From: UBA9926 sp913064795
GTDB taxonomy: Bacteria; Pseudomonadota; Gammaproteobacteria; Pseudomonadales; Azotimanducaceae
Assembly: GCA_045560765.1 (NCBI GenBank)
Contig: JBJKZD010000010.1
Location: 496,001 to 560,000 of the forward strand
Direction: 5' to 3'
Length of the DNA stretch: 64,000 nt
Position 1 is the stretch's first letter, and each line of letters opens with the position of its first letter. The notes under the pieces are model-generated. The model was not told where the DNA came from. It ran no database searches and was given only the letters and a program-made list of their open reading frames with translations. Below are positions 54,852-63,994 of this stretch, piece by piece. Both the position numbers and the translations under genes were made by a program.

Positions 54852-55907
54852 ATGTCTATTACCACCGATGATCTTAGGATCGGTACGACGACCGAGCTCG
54901 TAGAGCCGGAAACGCTAATTTCTGAGATTCCACCCTCTGCTTTTGCCGAACAAACGGTCAAGGGTGCCCGTGAAGCAATCCACAAGATCTTACACGGCCA
55001 GGATGATCGACTGCTTGCGGTTGTCGGACCCTGCTCAATACACGACCCAAAAGCGGCCCTTGAGTATGCGAGCCTTCTAAAAAAGACGGCTGACGATGTG
55101 GCGCAGGATATCGTGGTGGTAATGCGAGTTTATTTCGAGAAGCCCAGAACGATTGTTGGATGGAAAGGGCTGATTAACGACCCGGATCTAGACAACACGT
55201 TTCAAATTAATAAAGGACTCAAACTCGCTCGTGGTCTTCTGTCGGAATTAGCGGAAATGGGTTTGGCAACGGGAACTGAGTATTTAGATCTTATCAGTCC
55301 TCAGTATCTTGCTGATCTAGTCAGCTGGGGTGCGATCGGCGCGAGAACCACAGAAAGTCAAACCCACCGGGAATTGGCCTCCGGTTTATCCTGTCCCGTA
55401 GGGTTCAAAAATGCGACGGACGGTGACATCCAGGTTGCAGTGGACGCGATTCGATCGGCATCACAGTCTCATCATTTTCTCTCTGTAACGAAGCAGGGCC
55501 GGTCAGCAATTTTTAAGACCGTCGGCAATGAAGATTGTCACATTATTCTCCGGGGTGGTAAGCGCGCAAACTACGACATGTTCTCAGTCCAAGATGCTGC
55601 TGGGATGCTAATGTCAGCCGGTTTGGCGCCGCGCATCATGATTGATGCGAGCCACGCGAATAGCCGCAAGATACCTGCTCGGCAAATCGACGTGGTCGAT
55701 GATATAGCGACCCAAGTTGCCCGGGGTAACCGTGATATATTTGGTTTGATGATCGAGTCCAATCTCGTCGAAGGCCGCCAAGATGTTGTTGATCGATCGA
55801 AGTTGACCTATGGCCAGAGCATCACTGATCCATGCATCGCCTGGCCTGATACCGAACAGCTGCTCCATTCGCTGGCAACCGCGGTACAAGCGAGACGTTC
55901 CCTCTAA
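54852..55907 (+). CDS. 3-deoxy-7-phosphoheptulonate synthase (DAHP synthase), class I
   Basis: A 351-residue enzyme, the first step of the shikimate pathway (PEP plus erythrose-4-phosphate). Class I (AroF/G/H) motifs: VVGPCSIHDPKAALEYA, VMRVYFEKPRTIVGWKGLINDP, the metal/PEP site GARTTESQTHRELASGLS, and RIMIDASHANSRK. I start at ATG 54852 because AGGA is ~11 bases upstream; GTG 54843 is too close. Which of the three feedback forms (Tyr, Phe or Trp) it is cannot be told here. It is a single gene. Confidence 0.95.
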   Translation: MSITTDDLRIGTTTELVEPETLISEIPPSAFAEQTVKGAREAIHKILHGQDDRLLAVVGPCSIHDPKAALEYASLLKKTADDVAQDIVVVMRVYFEKPRTIVGWKGLINDPDLDNTFQINKGLKLARGLLSELAEMGLATGTEYLDLISPQYLADLVSWGAIGARTTESQTHRELASGLSCPVGFKNATDGDIQVAVDAIRSASQSHHFLSVTKQGRSAIFKTVGNEDCHIILRGGKRANYDMFSVQDAAGMLMSAGLAPRIMIDASHANSRKIPARQIDVVDDIATQVARGNRDIFGLMIESNLVEGRQDVVDRSKLTYGQSITDPCIAWPDTEQLLHSLATAVQARRSL

Positions 55908-56138
55908 AGCGTCGTTTCAGTGAACGGTCTGCTTGAAAGGTTCTCCGAATCTTAGATACCCGCCGGTGAGGTAGACCCGCGAGGGCGGTTAGAGGGATGG
56001 CCCGTTTCCAGTGTAAAGCTGCATCAATAAGAACTCGACCACGATCAAAGGTCGAAAGACGTCAAGCATTTTCTCTAAACGGTTGACACCGTCCTCAGAG
56101 CATGGATGCTGGTTCGCAGACAATGACGAGATTGATAC

Positions 56139-57476
56139 GTGACCCAGAATTTGGCAGCTCTGCCGGCACTGAAGAATTCTAAATGGTTGCGTCTCTTTGC
56201 GCTCGCGGTGCTTTATGCGGGTCAGGGTTTACCAATTGGTATTTATCAGGTGGCCCTACCAGCTTACATGGCGTCTCTTGATATGTCGGCGGCTGAAGTG
56301 GGTGGTTTCATCGCATTTGTGTTCATGCCCTGGAGTTTTAAGCTGGTTGCTGGGCCGCTCATGGATAAGTTCGCATTTTTACCTATGGGCCGTAGGCGTC
56401 CGTGGGTGCTCGGCGCGCAATTGGGCTTGTTACTCAGCTTCCTCTTATTGTTTGTTCTCGGCCCCAATCCTTTAACTGATTATTGGCAATTGGCGATCCT
56501 GGGCTTTGTTAGTAATGTATTTGGCGCGCTTCAGGATGTTGCCGTCGATGGTATGGCCATCGATTTGCTTGAAGATGAAGAACGGGCCCAGGGTAATGCG
56601 TTTATGTATGGTGGGCAGATGACTGGCATCAGTCTCGCGGGTTCCATCAGCAGTTGGGCGATGATGAGCTCAGGCTTGAACCTAGCGGCGGCGCTGATGG
56701 CGATCTGCGTGACACTCATTTTGCTGGTGCCACTATTGTTACGCGAGCGTTCTGGCGAACGTCTACTGCCATGGAGTCAGGGCCAGGCCAGTGGTTCTCA
56801 TTCGGATGAGGTCGCACCCTCTTGGTTAAGTTTGCTGACTCGGGTGTTAAAAGTGCTCTTACTTCCTATGAGTCTTCTGTTGATATTGATCGAGGGGCTA
56901 AGTCGAGTGACATCGGGACTTCTGGTGGCCGTCAGCCCAATGTTGACAGTGCAAGAGCTCGGATGGCCTCAGCTGGATTATGCTAACTGGGTTGCGGCGA
57001 CGGGCGTAATAGCAGCCATTGCCGGCGTTGTCTTTGGGCCCATGATTGATCGCATCGGGGCGCTCATCGTTTTAAAGTGGGTGGTGCTTTTTCGGGTTCT
57101 CACGTTTGTGGTCATGGGTTTTACGGTCGAGTATTGGCCATCCGGATACGTCTTTCATGGCTTTATGCTGGTGAATGCTGTGGCGACCCAATGGGTGACG
57201 GTTGCGATCATTGCGTTGTTCATGCGTCTTTGCGCCGTGAGCGTCGCTGCTTCTCAGTTCGCCGTTTATATGGCACTTGCTAATGTGACCTACTCCATGG
57301 GCTCCGGATTATTGGCATTGATCAGCGATGTGATTGATTACGGGGAAATGATGTGGCTGTCTGGCGTCTTGATCGGATCGATGTGGCTACTGTTGCGCTT
57401 TATTGATTTTAATCTACATGACCGAGACATTGAGCGGGTAGAGCGGGTCAGCCAGACAGAATCGAAAAAACATTGA
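56139..57476 (+). CDS. AmpG-like MFS transporter
   Basis: A 445-residue permease with about 12 helices, start at GTG 56139. TM1-2 has YAGQGLPIGIYQVALPAYMAS and loop 2-3 KLVAGPLMDKFAFLPMGRRRPWVLGAQ, which recall the AmpG/PAT branch of the MFS that imports muropeptides or acetyl-CoA. The central loop (after TM6) has a hydrophilic stretch with SGERLLPWSQGQASGS. The true substrate is uncertain. It lies ~70 bp before the M32 carboxypeptidase on the same strand. Confidence 0.85.
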   Translation: MTQNLAALPALKNSKWLRLFALAVLYAGQGLPIGIYQVALPAYMASLDMSAAEVGGFIAFVFMPWSFKLVAGPLMDKFAFLPMGRRRPWVLGAQLGLLLSFLLLFVLGPNPLTDYWQLAILGFVSNVFGALQDVAVDGMAIDLLEDEERAQGNAFMYGGQMTGISLAGSISSWAMMSSGLNLAAALMAICVTLILLVPLLLRERSGERLLPWSQGQASGSHSDEVAPSWLSLLTRVLKVLLLPMSLLLILIEGLSRVTSGLLVAVSPMLTVQELGWPQLDYANWVAATGVIAAIAGVVFGPMIDRIGALIVLKWVVLFRVLTFVVMGFTVEYWPSGYVFHGFMLVNAVATQWVTVAIIALFMRLCAVSVAASQFAVYMALANVTYSMGSGLLALISDVIDYGEMMWLSGVLIGSMWLLLRFIDFNLHDRDIERVERVSQTESKKH

Positions 57477-57547
57477 AACCTGCCGTTGTCCTAGAACACA
57501 ACCGCCCCAGTTGACTGGCGTAGTCCTTAAACAAAGAGGAGAGACCG

Positions 57548-59042
57548 TTGAACGCATACGAGAAATTGGAGGCGCATTGCAGAAAAAATTTCCGATCTGG
57601 GACATATTTCAGCCATCGTTAATTGGGACGAGTCAGCCATGATGCCCGCTGGAGGCGGCGCTGCACGCAGTCGTGCGACTGCGACGCTCAATGTGATCAC
57701 GCATGATTTGGAGGTTGCGCCAGAGATTGGAGTGCTGCTGGCTGAATGCGCGGAACTCGAGTTGTCAGCGTGGCAGCAGGCTAACGTGCGGATCATTCAG
57801 CGAAATTTTGATCGCGGCAACTGCTTATCCTCTGAGTTTGTTCGGGAACAGACCGAAGCCGTCATGGCATCAGAGCAAGCCTGGCGCGTGAGTCGCGCTA
57901 AGAATGATTGGCAGACGATGATGCCCCATCTCAAGCGAGTCGTGTCCCTGACTCGTAAGGAAGCGGCTCTGCGAGCATCGAAAACAGGCCTCGGGCTCTA
58001 TGATGCGATGCTGGACTTGTATGAGCCGGGTATGCGAGCGGAGCGCCTTGATGAGCTTTTTGCACCTTTAAAACTCGAATTGCCGGGATTGGTGACGGCC
58101 ATTATTGAGCGGCAGAGCAAGACGCCACTGTTACCCTTGGGCAATCAGTTTGAAACGACTGCACAGCGAAAGCTTGGGCTCACCATTATGAATGCGATGG
58201 GATTTGACTTTGAACACGGAAGGCTCGATACCTCTCATCACCCCTTCTGCGGCGGCGTTCCCGAGGATGTTCGCTTGACGACTCGGTACAATTCGAATGA
58301 CTTTTTGCAATCGCTGTTTGCCGTGATCCATGAAACCGGTCATGCGATGTATGAGCAAGGTCGACCCATTGCTTGGCGCTCGCAACCCGTCAGCGAAGCG
58401 CTGTCGATGGGTACCCATGAGAGTCAGTCGTTGCTGATGGAGATGCAGGCCTGTCGGTCGTTGAATTTCGTTGAATTTGCGGCACCCATCATGGCCGAGT
58501 CGTTTGGTCACAGTGCCAATGAACCCGCATGGTCCGCCGAAAACCTCTATCGCCATGTGACTCAGGTGAAACGAGGATATATTCGAGTCGATGCCGACGA
58601 AGCAACCTATCCATTGCACGTCATTCTCCGTTATGAACTCGAGAAAGCGTTGCTTGAGGGGTCTCTGGAGGTGGACGACTTACCGGCGGCTTGGGACGAG
58701 AAAATGACGACGTATCTCGGAATCTCAACCGTTGGTAATTTTGAAAATGGTGTGCTTCAGGACGTCCATTGGCCATCGGGCCTGATTGGGTATTTTCCAA
58801 CGTACACGCTCGGCGCCATGATGGCCGCGCAATTGTTTGCGGCGGCGTGTGTGGCGATTCCCGAAATCCCAGCTCAGATCGGTCGCGGTCAATTCACAGA
58901 ACTCGTAGCCTGGCTTAGACAGCATGTGCACCATTTGGGTAGCTCGGTGTCGGTTGATGAAGTGCTTGTTAATGCGACGGGCCAAGCGCTGACGCCCGAG
59001 CCCTTTCTAGCCCATTTGAGATCTCGGTATTTGGCAGAGTAG
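57548..59042 (+). CDS. M32-family metallocarboxypeptidase (frameshifted near the start)
   Basis: A ~497-residue zinc carboxypeptidase once a +1 shift in the A6 run at 57583-57588 is allowed. The first 13 codons (TTG 57548, MNAYEKLEAHCRK, after GAGGAG seven bases upstream) join the second frame at ISDLGHISAIVNWDESAMMPAGG, an M32 N-terminal signature. The zinc motif is HETGH in FAVIHETGHAMYEQG, with SEALSMGTHESQSLLMEM downstream. Without the shift only a shorter ORF beginning at 57639 is read. M32 enzymes remove C-terminal residues from peptides in the cytoplasm. It is 70 bp after the AmpG-like gene. Confidence 0.85.
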
Positions 59043-59109
59043 TGCGGGTGATCGCCTTAGTGGATATAGGGCGTGCTTAATACGATGTTTTGAGCCAGGA
59101 GCAATAACG

Positions 59110-59826
59110 ATGATGAAGCTGGTAACGCTCGGGGGCGCCTTCGGCTTGAGAAATGTCAGCCCTTTTTGTCTCAAGACCGAAATGACAATGACCTACTTTG
59201 GATTCGAATTCGAGCTGATCGAGGCAGACGATCCGCGGACAGCCCCAAAAGGGAAGATGCCGTATTTAATTTTGGAAGATGGACAAACGCTGTCGGATTC
59301 TGAATTGATTTTGAGTCATCTTGATGCAGTCAGCCAAGGCAAAATTTATGGGGACCTGAGTGATGCTGAGCGAGGAATAGGGTTCGCGTTTACCCGCTTG
59401 GCAGAAGACCATCTGTACTGGTTGTTGGTCGCCAGTCGCTGGCTCGATGATGAATGGTTTCACAACGTGGTACGGGATTTTTTTCACTTTGTGCCGGGTC
59501 TCGTTCGTAGCGTCGTGGCAAATAGCGAGCGGCGACGCATGGCTAAAACCCTGATGCTGCATGGGTTGGGAAAACACGCCTTCGAGGAGCAGCAGGGTTT
59601 TGCACGAAGAGACCTCAAGGCCATCAGTGACACGTTGTCTGTCAATCCTTACCTCACAGGGCATCGAATAACCGTGTTCGATTTCACCCTGGCTGGAATG
59701 CTCTCCGGGATACTCGATAATCAACCTGAGACCTGGCTTACAAAGATTGCCATGGAGTATCCACTGTTGCGAGATTATGTCGATAGGATAGAGCTTGAAT
59801 CAGGTGTCACAGGCCGGCTGTGCTGA
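59110..59826 (+). CDS. GST-like (metaxin/Tom37-type) protein
   Basis: A 238-residue protein with an N-terminal thioredoxin-like part (LGGAFGLRNVSPFCLKTEMTMTYFGFEFELIEADD) and a helical C-terminal half with NPYLTGHRITVFDFTLAGML. The opening 'NVSPFCLKTEM' is typical of the Faxc/metaxin-like GST branch, which often lacks glutathione catalysis. AGGAG is eight bases upstream. Function unknown. The gene is in the same direction as the M32 gene. Confidence 0.8.
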   Translation: MMKLVTLGGAFGLRNVSPFCLKTEMTMTYFGFEFELIEADDPRTAPKGKMPYLILEDGQTLSDSELILSHLDAVSQGKIYGDLSDAERGIGFAFTRLAEDHLYWLLVASRWLDDEWFHNVVRDFFHFVPGLVRSVVANSERRRMAKTLMLHGLGKHAFEEQQGFARRDLKAISDTLSVNPYLTGHRITVFDFTLAGMLSGILDNQPETWLTKIAMEYPLLRDYVDRIELESGVTGRLC

Positions 59827-59841
59827 GCGCGCAATGCTATC

Positions 59842-60024
59842 TTAAGTTTCTTGGGTTGCAGTGATATCGATGAAGAGAGGGTCCGCTCCAGCTCGCTTGT
59901 CCAGATCCGCCGATGAGGTTTGATCCGAAGCTGGCTGAGTGCCTGTAGCTAATTGGAGAAATGACTCGATACCTAATCGCTGGGGATTGATCTGAGCCAA
60001 GGATGAGACCAGCACCAAGAGCAA
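59842..60024 (-). CDS. Possible small exported protein
   Basis: A short frame from TTG 60024 (or CTG upstream at 60036/60042) whose product starts with a signal-like segment (LLLVLVSSLAQ) and then a polar tail rich in Asp, Thr and Gln (~45 residues). It follows the SPOR gene within ~50 bp. No ATG/GTG and no strong ribosome site, so this is only a weak call. Confidence 0.25.
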   Translation of the reverse strand: MLLVLVSSLAQINPQRLGIESFLQLATGTQPASDQTSSADLDKRAGADPLFIDITATQET

Positions 60025-60072
60025 GGCTGCACGCAGGGGCAGCTCCCACTAGTCTCTCTTAGGTCTTTTAAA

Positions 60073-60616
60073 CTAGGCTTCTGGTTTGACGGATGATCGC
60101 GTCAAACGCAACGCGCTGTAATGGTGCTCAACTGCCCAGTCCTCCGCAGCCTCTGCGAGTGCGCTTTCTGCGAAAGGACCAATGACAACCCGGTGATGTG
60201 TCTTGCTCGATTCGACCTGAATGTCGTGACTGGAATAGCCATCTAATATGGCGCCACCTCGAAAGCTTTGGGCTCGCTCCAGATCTGAAAACGAGCCGAT
60301 TTGCACATAGTAAGATCGGTTAGGGTCTTTGAGTGGCATGTCATAGGCACCCTCGATCAGTGTCACGGTCGACTTAAAAAAAATTGTCATAAAACGTGTA
60401 GTCGACCTCAGGAACAGCCTCTCCGAGGGCGCCCACCGATGTCCCAACATCTTGTACTGTCTCGGTGATCTTCGATTTAACCGACAGCTCAAGTTCTTGG
60501 ACAGTCTCCTCAGCCTGTTGCGCAATACCGCCGGAGGGTAACGAAACAGAATCGCCGAACTCATAGAATCCAACGGTGATAAGCATTCCAAAGAAGAAGC
60601 CGATCATTAAGCGCAT
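60073..60616 (-). CDS. SPOR-domain protein (frameshifted in a T8 run)
   Basis: A ~180-residue membrane-anchored cell-envelope protein when a +1 shift in the 8-T run (60376-60383) is allowed. The first frame (start 60616) gives a TM anchor (LMIGFFFGMLITVGFYEF) and a linker ending DYTFYDNFF; the second gives KSTVTLIEGAYDMPLKDPN and the SPOR domain SYYVQIGSFSDLERAQSFR. SPOR domains bind denuded glycan strands at the division site (as in FtsN). The intact protein matches FtsN-like layout on a smaller scale. The shift sits exactly where the first frame meets TAA, so slippage cannot be excluded. Confidence 0.75.
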
Positions 60617-60719
60617 AAAGGTAGTCCCATTCGATTAGCCGTTGACCATCATGATACAGGTCGCGCAAGCCTGAAAGAAATCTCGGACCCGACTCTCCGC
60701 GGCCAGTCGGTGCTCGACC

Positions 60720-61434
60720 TCAAAAGTCACTGGACGCGTTTGCGATAGGCTGCTCAGGGTTTTGATCAATCGTGAGGATATCCTGAATCAAAATATCAGG
60801 ATGAAGAAATGACACTGAATAGATTTCTCTAATTTGGCGCTCTGAATCGATCAAATAAACTCGCAGCAGATGCGAAATGCTGCCGATTTTCTCGCCTTGC
60901 TCATTGGTGTCTTCAATAATGAACTGATTGTAGTCCGATAGTATTTTCCTGAGGGCGGGTTCTGAGGGTGTCGTTAAAAATCGCCAGTTAGGTTGGTTCT
61001 TTGCCTCAAATCGGTTGGCGTAATTCGACAATACAGCCGGGGTATCGTTCATTCGGTCAAAGCTGAGAGAGAGTAATTGGACCTTATCAACCAGGCGGGG
61101 ATCATTGGCGATCCTTTTGAACACCCGGTTTAAAGACAAAACTGGCGAGAGGACAGCCATTGACGTCGCTACAGGAGGTGTAGACGAAGCTCAGCAGGGT
61201 AATGCGCTCGTCCATGAGTTGATGCAGGCTCGTGCTTTGACCCTTGGAATCAATGACAGGGCCATCGCTGGCCGGGCCTAAAGGTGGACGCTCATAACTC
61301 CCTGCGGGGGGCAGATCATAGCCGAGTGGGCCATAGCCCGGCGCTAAGGGCACAGCCGGTGCGCTCATGTGATGCGGCGCTGCGCCATAGGCTTTGATGC
61401 ACATGAGCATCAAAGCCCCTAGAAAAAATCTCAT
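60720..61434 (-). CDS. SCO1/SenC-family copper chaperone (frameshifted)
   Basis: A ~237-residue periplasmic thioredoxin-fold protein after a +1 shift in the TTTAAA at 61129-61134. Signal peptide (MRFFLGALMLMCIKAYGA), then SFVYTSCSDVNGCPL with Cys88 and Cys94 (C-x5-C rather than the usual CxxxC), continuing in the second frame as NRVFKRIANDPRLVDKVQLLSLSFD, and the conserved His in SISHLLRVYLID. SCO proteins deliver copper to oxidases. It directly follows mtoX on the same strand, and MtoX is a copper enzyme, so it may load copper into it. Confidence 0.78.
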
Positions 61435-62765
61435 TCCAGCCCCGCAAACTTCCTTGGTGTTTGAGGCGCTTTTTGTCCGTACAAAGAATACGCGCCAAAC
61501 CGCATTTGGTGAGGATATCCCAGTTTTTCGGCTAGAAAGTCAATGGTGAGCTGATGCTCGAGCACTTCACCATCGTAGGTATAAATCTTAAAATACTGGA
61601 GATCTTTGCCCGTGGATTCTGTTTTGTCCCAGTTTGCGAGCAGCGATGACGTGTAGTACAGGCGCTGACCATCCCAGCTTTGGGAGACCATGTTGACCTG
61701 CTCTCCAATAGAGTACTCGCTGACAAGACTGGGTGCATTAGGATCTGAGATATCGAAAAGGCGGGTCATGCCATCATTCCAAGTGTTGACCCAGAGCTTA
61801 CTGTCATCGGCAGTAATGGAGATATCAACCGGTAGTGGAATCTTAGACGCATCGCCGATATCGGCAACCTTTTTAGCGTGCCAGTCGTTGTCAGCCTCAT
61901 AGATGAGCCAGATCTCAGAGGTCAGGGCTGTTGTTGTAAAGCAATAGTTATTCTGCGAACCCCAAGCACAGCGTATCTCTAACGGCGCGCCAGGCACGTC
62001 CAAGACCTTTTTGGGTTGCTTTGTATGGAGGTCCCAAACAACCACAGTATTACCAAAATTGGCCATGGCCTCAGGGCTGCTCATCATGGCGCCAAGATTC
62101 ATCATGTAGTTGTTCCATCCTGTAAAGGAGGACGTCATCATGATGTTGCGTCGGGGCAGCGCCCGGACGTCGTATCCATACCCATCCGCATACTTTCCTG
62201 ACTTGACGGCGCCATTGAGTGCGCCATCTCTTGGCATCCAGTAGGTCTTGATGTAATCACCAGCGTTGGTGTATTCCACCATCCCTGTTCTGCCGCCATG
62301 ATCCGCCTCATTAGACAGCCCAGTAATCAACATTCGACCGGGCAGTGCATAGGACGTGTGCGGCCCGACAACGCCACCCGATTTAGCGACGAAGTCGTCG
62401 ATGGTTTTATGCAAGCTGGGTTTGGCTGGGTCCGAGTGGACATCAAAAATAAAAATCTTGTTGGTATCGAGACCGCTTGCCCACAAGTAGCGTCGATCGT
62501 CGGTAAAGCCAGAATGGTGCGCCTCATTGCGCCCGCCGACGGAAAGTGAGCTGACAACCTCGCCGTAGTTATCTCGGTTTGGATTGACGGCAACGGTGAC
62601 GAGCTTATCTTGCTCATCGCCAATACCCTCAACGCCCAGTGTCCAGACGTAAACAAAGTCCTCTTGTCCCACAATTTTCGCCATATAAGGAGACATGCAA
62701 GTCTCATCGGCGACGGTGAATGGGCTCAGTAGGGCCATAGCGGCCAAGGCTATGAATTTTTTCAT
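61431..62765 (-). CDS. mtoX: Methanethiol oxidase / selenium-binding protein SBP56 family
   Basis: A 444-residue protein with a signal peptide (FIALAAMALLSPFTVA), unlike most cytoplasmic SBP56 relatives. The mature part is a beta-propeller-type protein with NEAHHSGFTDDRRYLWASGLD, GPHTSYALPGRM, and HQMRFGAYSLYG. Bacterial periplasmic members are copper-dependent methanethiol oxidases that turn CH3SH into formaldehyde, H2S and H2O2. AAGGATACC lies upstream of the start. The neighbours fit that role: SCO1/SenC downstream (4-bp overlap) and a MauG-like diheme peroxidase in the opposite direction. This matches the mtoX-SCO-MauG gene set known from Hyphomicrobium. Confidence 0.82.
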   Translation of the reverse strand: MKKFIALAAMALLSPFTVADETCMSPYMAKIVGQEDFVYVWTLGVEGIGDEQDKLVTVAVNPNRDNYGEVVSSLSVGGRNEAHHSGFTDDRRYLWASGLDTNKIFIFDVHSDPAKPSLHKTIDDFVAKSGGVVGPHTSYALPGRMLITGLSNEADHGGRTGMVEYTNAGDYIKTYWMPRDGALNGAVKSGKYADGYGYDVRALPRRNIMMTSSFTGWNNYMMNLGAMMSSPEAMANFGNTVVVWDLHTKQPKKVLDVPGAPLEIRCAWGSQNNYCFTTTALTSEIWLIYEADNDWHAKKVADIGDASKIPLPVDISITADDSKLWVNTWNDGMTRLFDISDPNAPSLVSEYSIGEQVNMVSQSWDGQRLYYTSSLLANWDKTESTGKDLQYFKIYTYDGEVLEHQLTIDFLAEKLGYPHQMRFGAYSLYGQKAPQTPRKFAGLE

Positions 62766-62812
62766 TGTAGGTATCCTTTATCCTTACCATGAAGAGCGTA
62801 CAATGGTCGCCT

Positions 62813-63913
62813 ATGGCGATGCAAATCTTAGTTTACCGCATTTTTTTTGTGAGTGTGTTGGCGACAATGTGCTGCCAGATTGCGATGGCTCAGCCCAATT
62901 TGGGACTCTCTGGATTGCAGCCAGACGACGATCCCAGGTTGGTGCGACTTGGCCAGCAACTTTTTTTTGACCGCCGTTTATCATTTAACAACACGCTTTC
63001 CTGTGCGATGTGTCACATCCCTGAGCAAGGTTTTGCTCAGAATCAATTACAAACCTCGGTGGGTTTCGAGGGACAAGTCACTGAACGTAACGCGCCGACC
63101 TTGCTGAATGTTGGGCTCTATCAAACGCTCTTTTATGATGGCCGAGAGTTTTCTTTAGAGAACCAAATTTGGAGCCCCTTGCTGGCCACTCGTGAAATGG
63201 CTAACCCCTCAATGGGCTGGGTAATCCAGCAATTGCAAAACATTGGTGAATACGCCCAGCAGTTTGAATACTTCCCTGAGGGGTTGACACCAGCGACCCT
63301 CGGACAAGCACTGGCTGCCTATCAGCGCTCTTTGATTGCGGCGAATAGCCCATTTGACCGGTGGTACTTTCTGGGAGATGAAAGCGCGGTGTCTGAGCCG
63401 GTCAAGCGCGGTTTTGCCCACTTTAAACGCCTAGGTTGTACGGGTTGCCATCTCGTTTCGGACAAGGAGGCGAAGTTTACGGATCAACAATTTCATAACA
63501 CGGGTCTCGGGTATCATCGGTCAATGGGAAATGGCGCGCTGGCGAGCTCGTTTGTTGTTGGAGGCTCGAGAATCATTACGACCATGGAACGCTTTGATGA
63601 TCGTCGATCCAACGATCTCGGCCGTTATGAGGCAACCCAGGATCCCCAGGATCGATGGAAGTTTAGAACCCCGAGTTTAAGAAACGTTGCACTTACCGCA
63701 CCTTACATGCATGACGGTACACTACCTACCCTTAGATCGGTGATCGATTTTTACGATCAAGGCGGCTTTGAAGCTCCCGGCCGAGACCCGAGAATCAGAA
63801 AGCTCTCTTTGACTGCCGATCACAAAGCGGAGTTGGAAGGTTTTCTCAGGTCGTTAACCAGTGACGAAGTCGATCACCTCATTGAACTGGCGAGAGAGGA
63901 AACCAGTCCCTGA
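62813..63913 (+). CDS. MauG/cytochrome c peroxidase-like diheme protein
   Basis: A 366-residue periplasmic diheme cytochrome. Signal peptide (ILVYRIFFVSVLATMCCQIAMA/QP), heme sites CAMCH (Cys64, Cys67) and CTGCH (Cys209, Cys212), and the peroxidase segments GQQLFFDRRLS and RTPSLRNVALTAPYMHDG. Members detoxify H2O2 (CcpA) or do maturation oxidations (MauG). Beside mtoX it could remove its H2O2 product or help its maturation. The start is uncertain (62789, 62813 or 62819); 47 bp or less separates it from the mtoX start on the other strand. Confidence 0.85.
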   Translation: MAMQILVYRIFFVSVLATMCCQIAMAQPNLGLSGLQPDDDPRLVRLGQQLFFDRRLSFNNTLSCAMCHIPEQGFAQNQLQTSVGFEGQVTERNAPTLLNVGLYQTLFYDGREFSLENQIWSPLLATREMANPSMGWVIQQLQNIGEYAQQFEYFPEGLTPATLGQALAAYQRSLIAANSPFDRWYFLGDESAVSEPVKRGFAHFKRLGCTGCHLVSDKEAKFTDQQFHNTGLGYHRSMGNGALASSFVVGGSRIITTMERFDDRRSNDLGRYEATQDPQDRWKFRTPSLRNVALTAPYMHDGTLPTLRSVIDFYDQGGFEAPGRDPRIRKLSLTADHKAELEGFLRSLTSDEVDHLIELAREETSP

Positions 63914-63952
63914 TTCAACCGGCGCTTGCACGGCGATTTAACCTGCCCGCCT

Positions 63953-63994
63953 AAAGCACCTGGCTTCGATTAAAAAAGCACCTGGCGTCGTTTA
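63953..63994 (+). repeat. 22-bp imperfect direct repeat
   Basis: AAAGCACCTGGCTTCGATTA (63953-63972) recurs as AAAGCACCTGGCGTCGTTTA (63975-63994), 40 bp after the MauG-like stop. More copies may lie beyond the window end. Confidence 0.6.

Noticed and set aside
57639..59042. M32 carboxypeptidase starting at ATG 57639
   Set aside because: The codons just before this ATG (VNWDES) belong to the M32 signature, and a good ribosome site with TTG lies at 57548 in the other frame.
60374..60616. Two separate genes, a short membrane protein and a SPOR protein
   Set aside because: The ends fit together into one SPOR protein if one base of the T8 run is skipped, and the second frame has no ribosome site.
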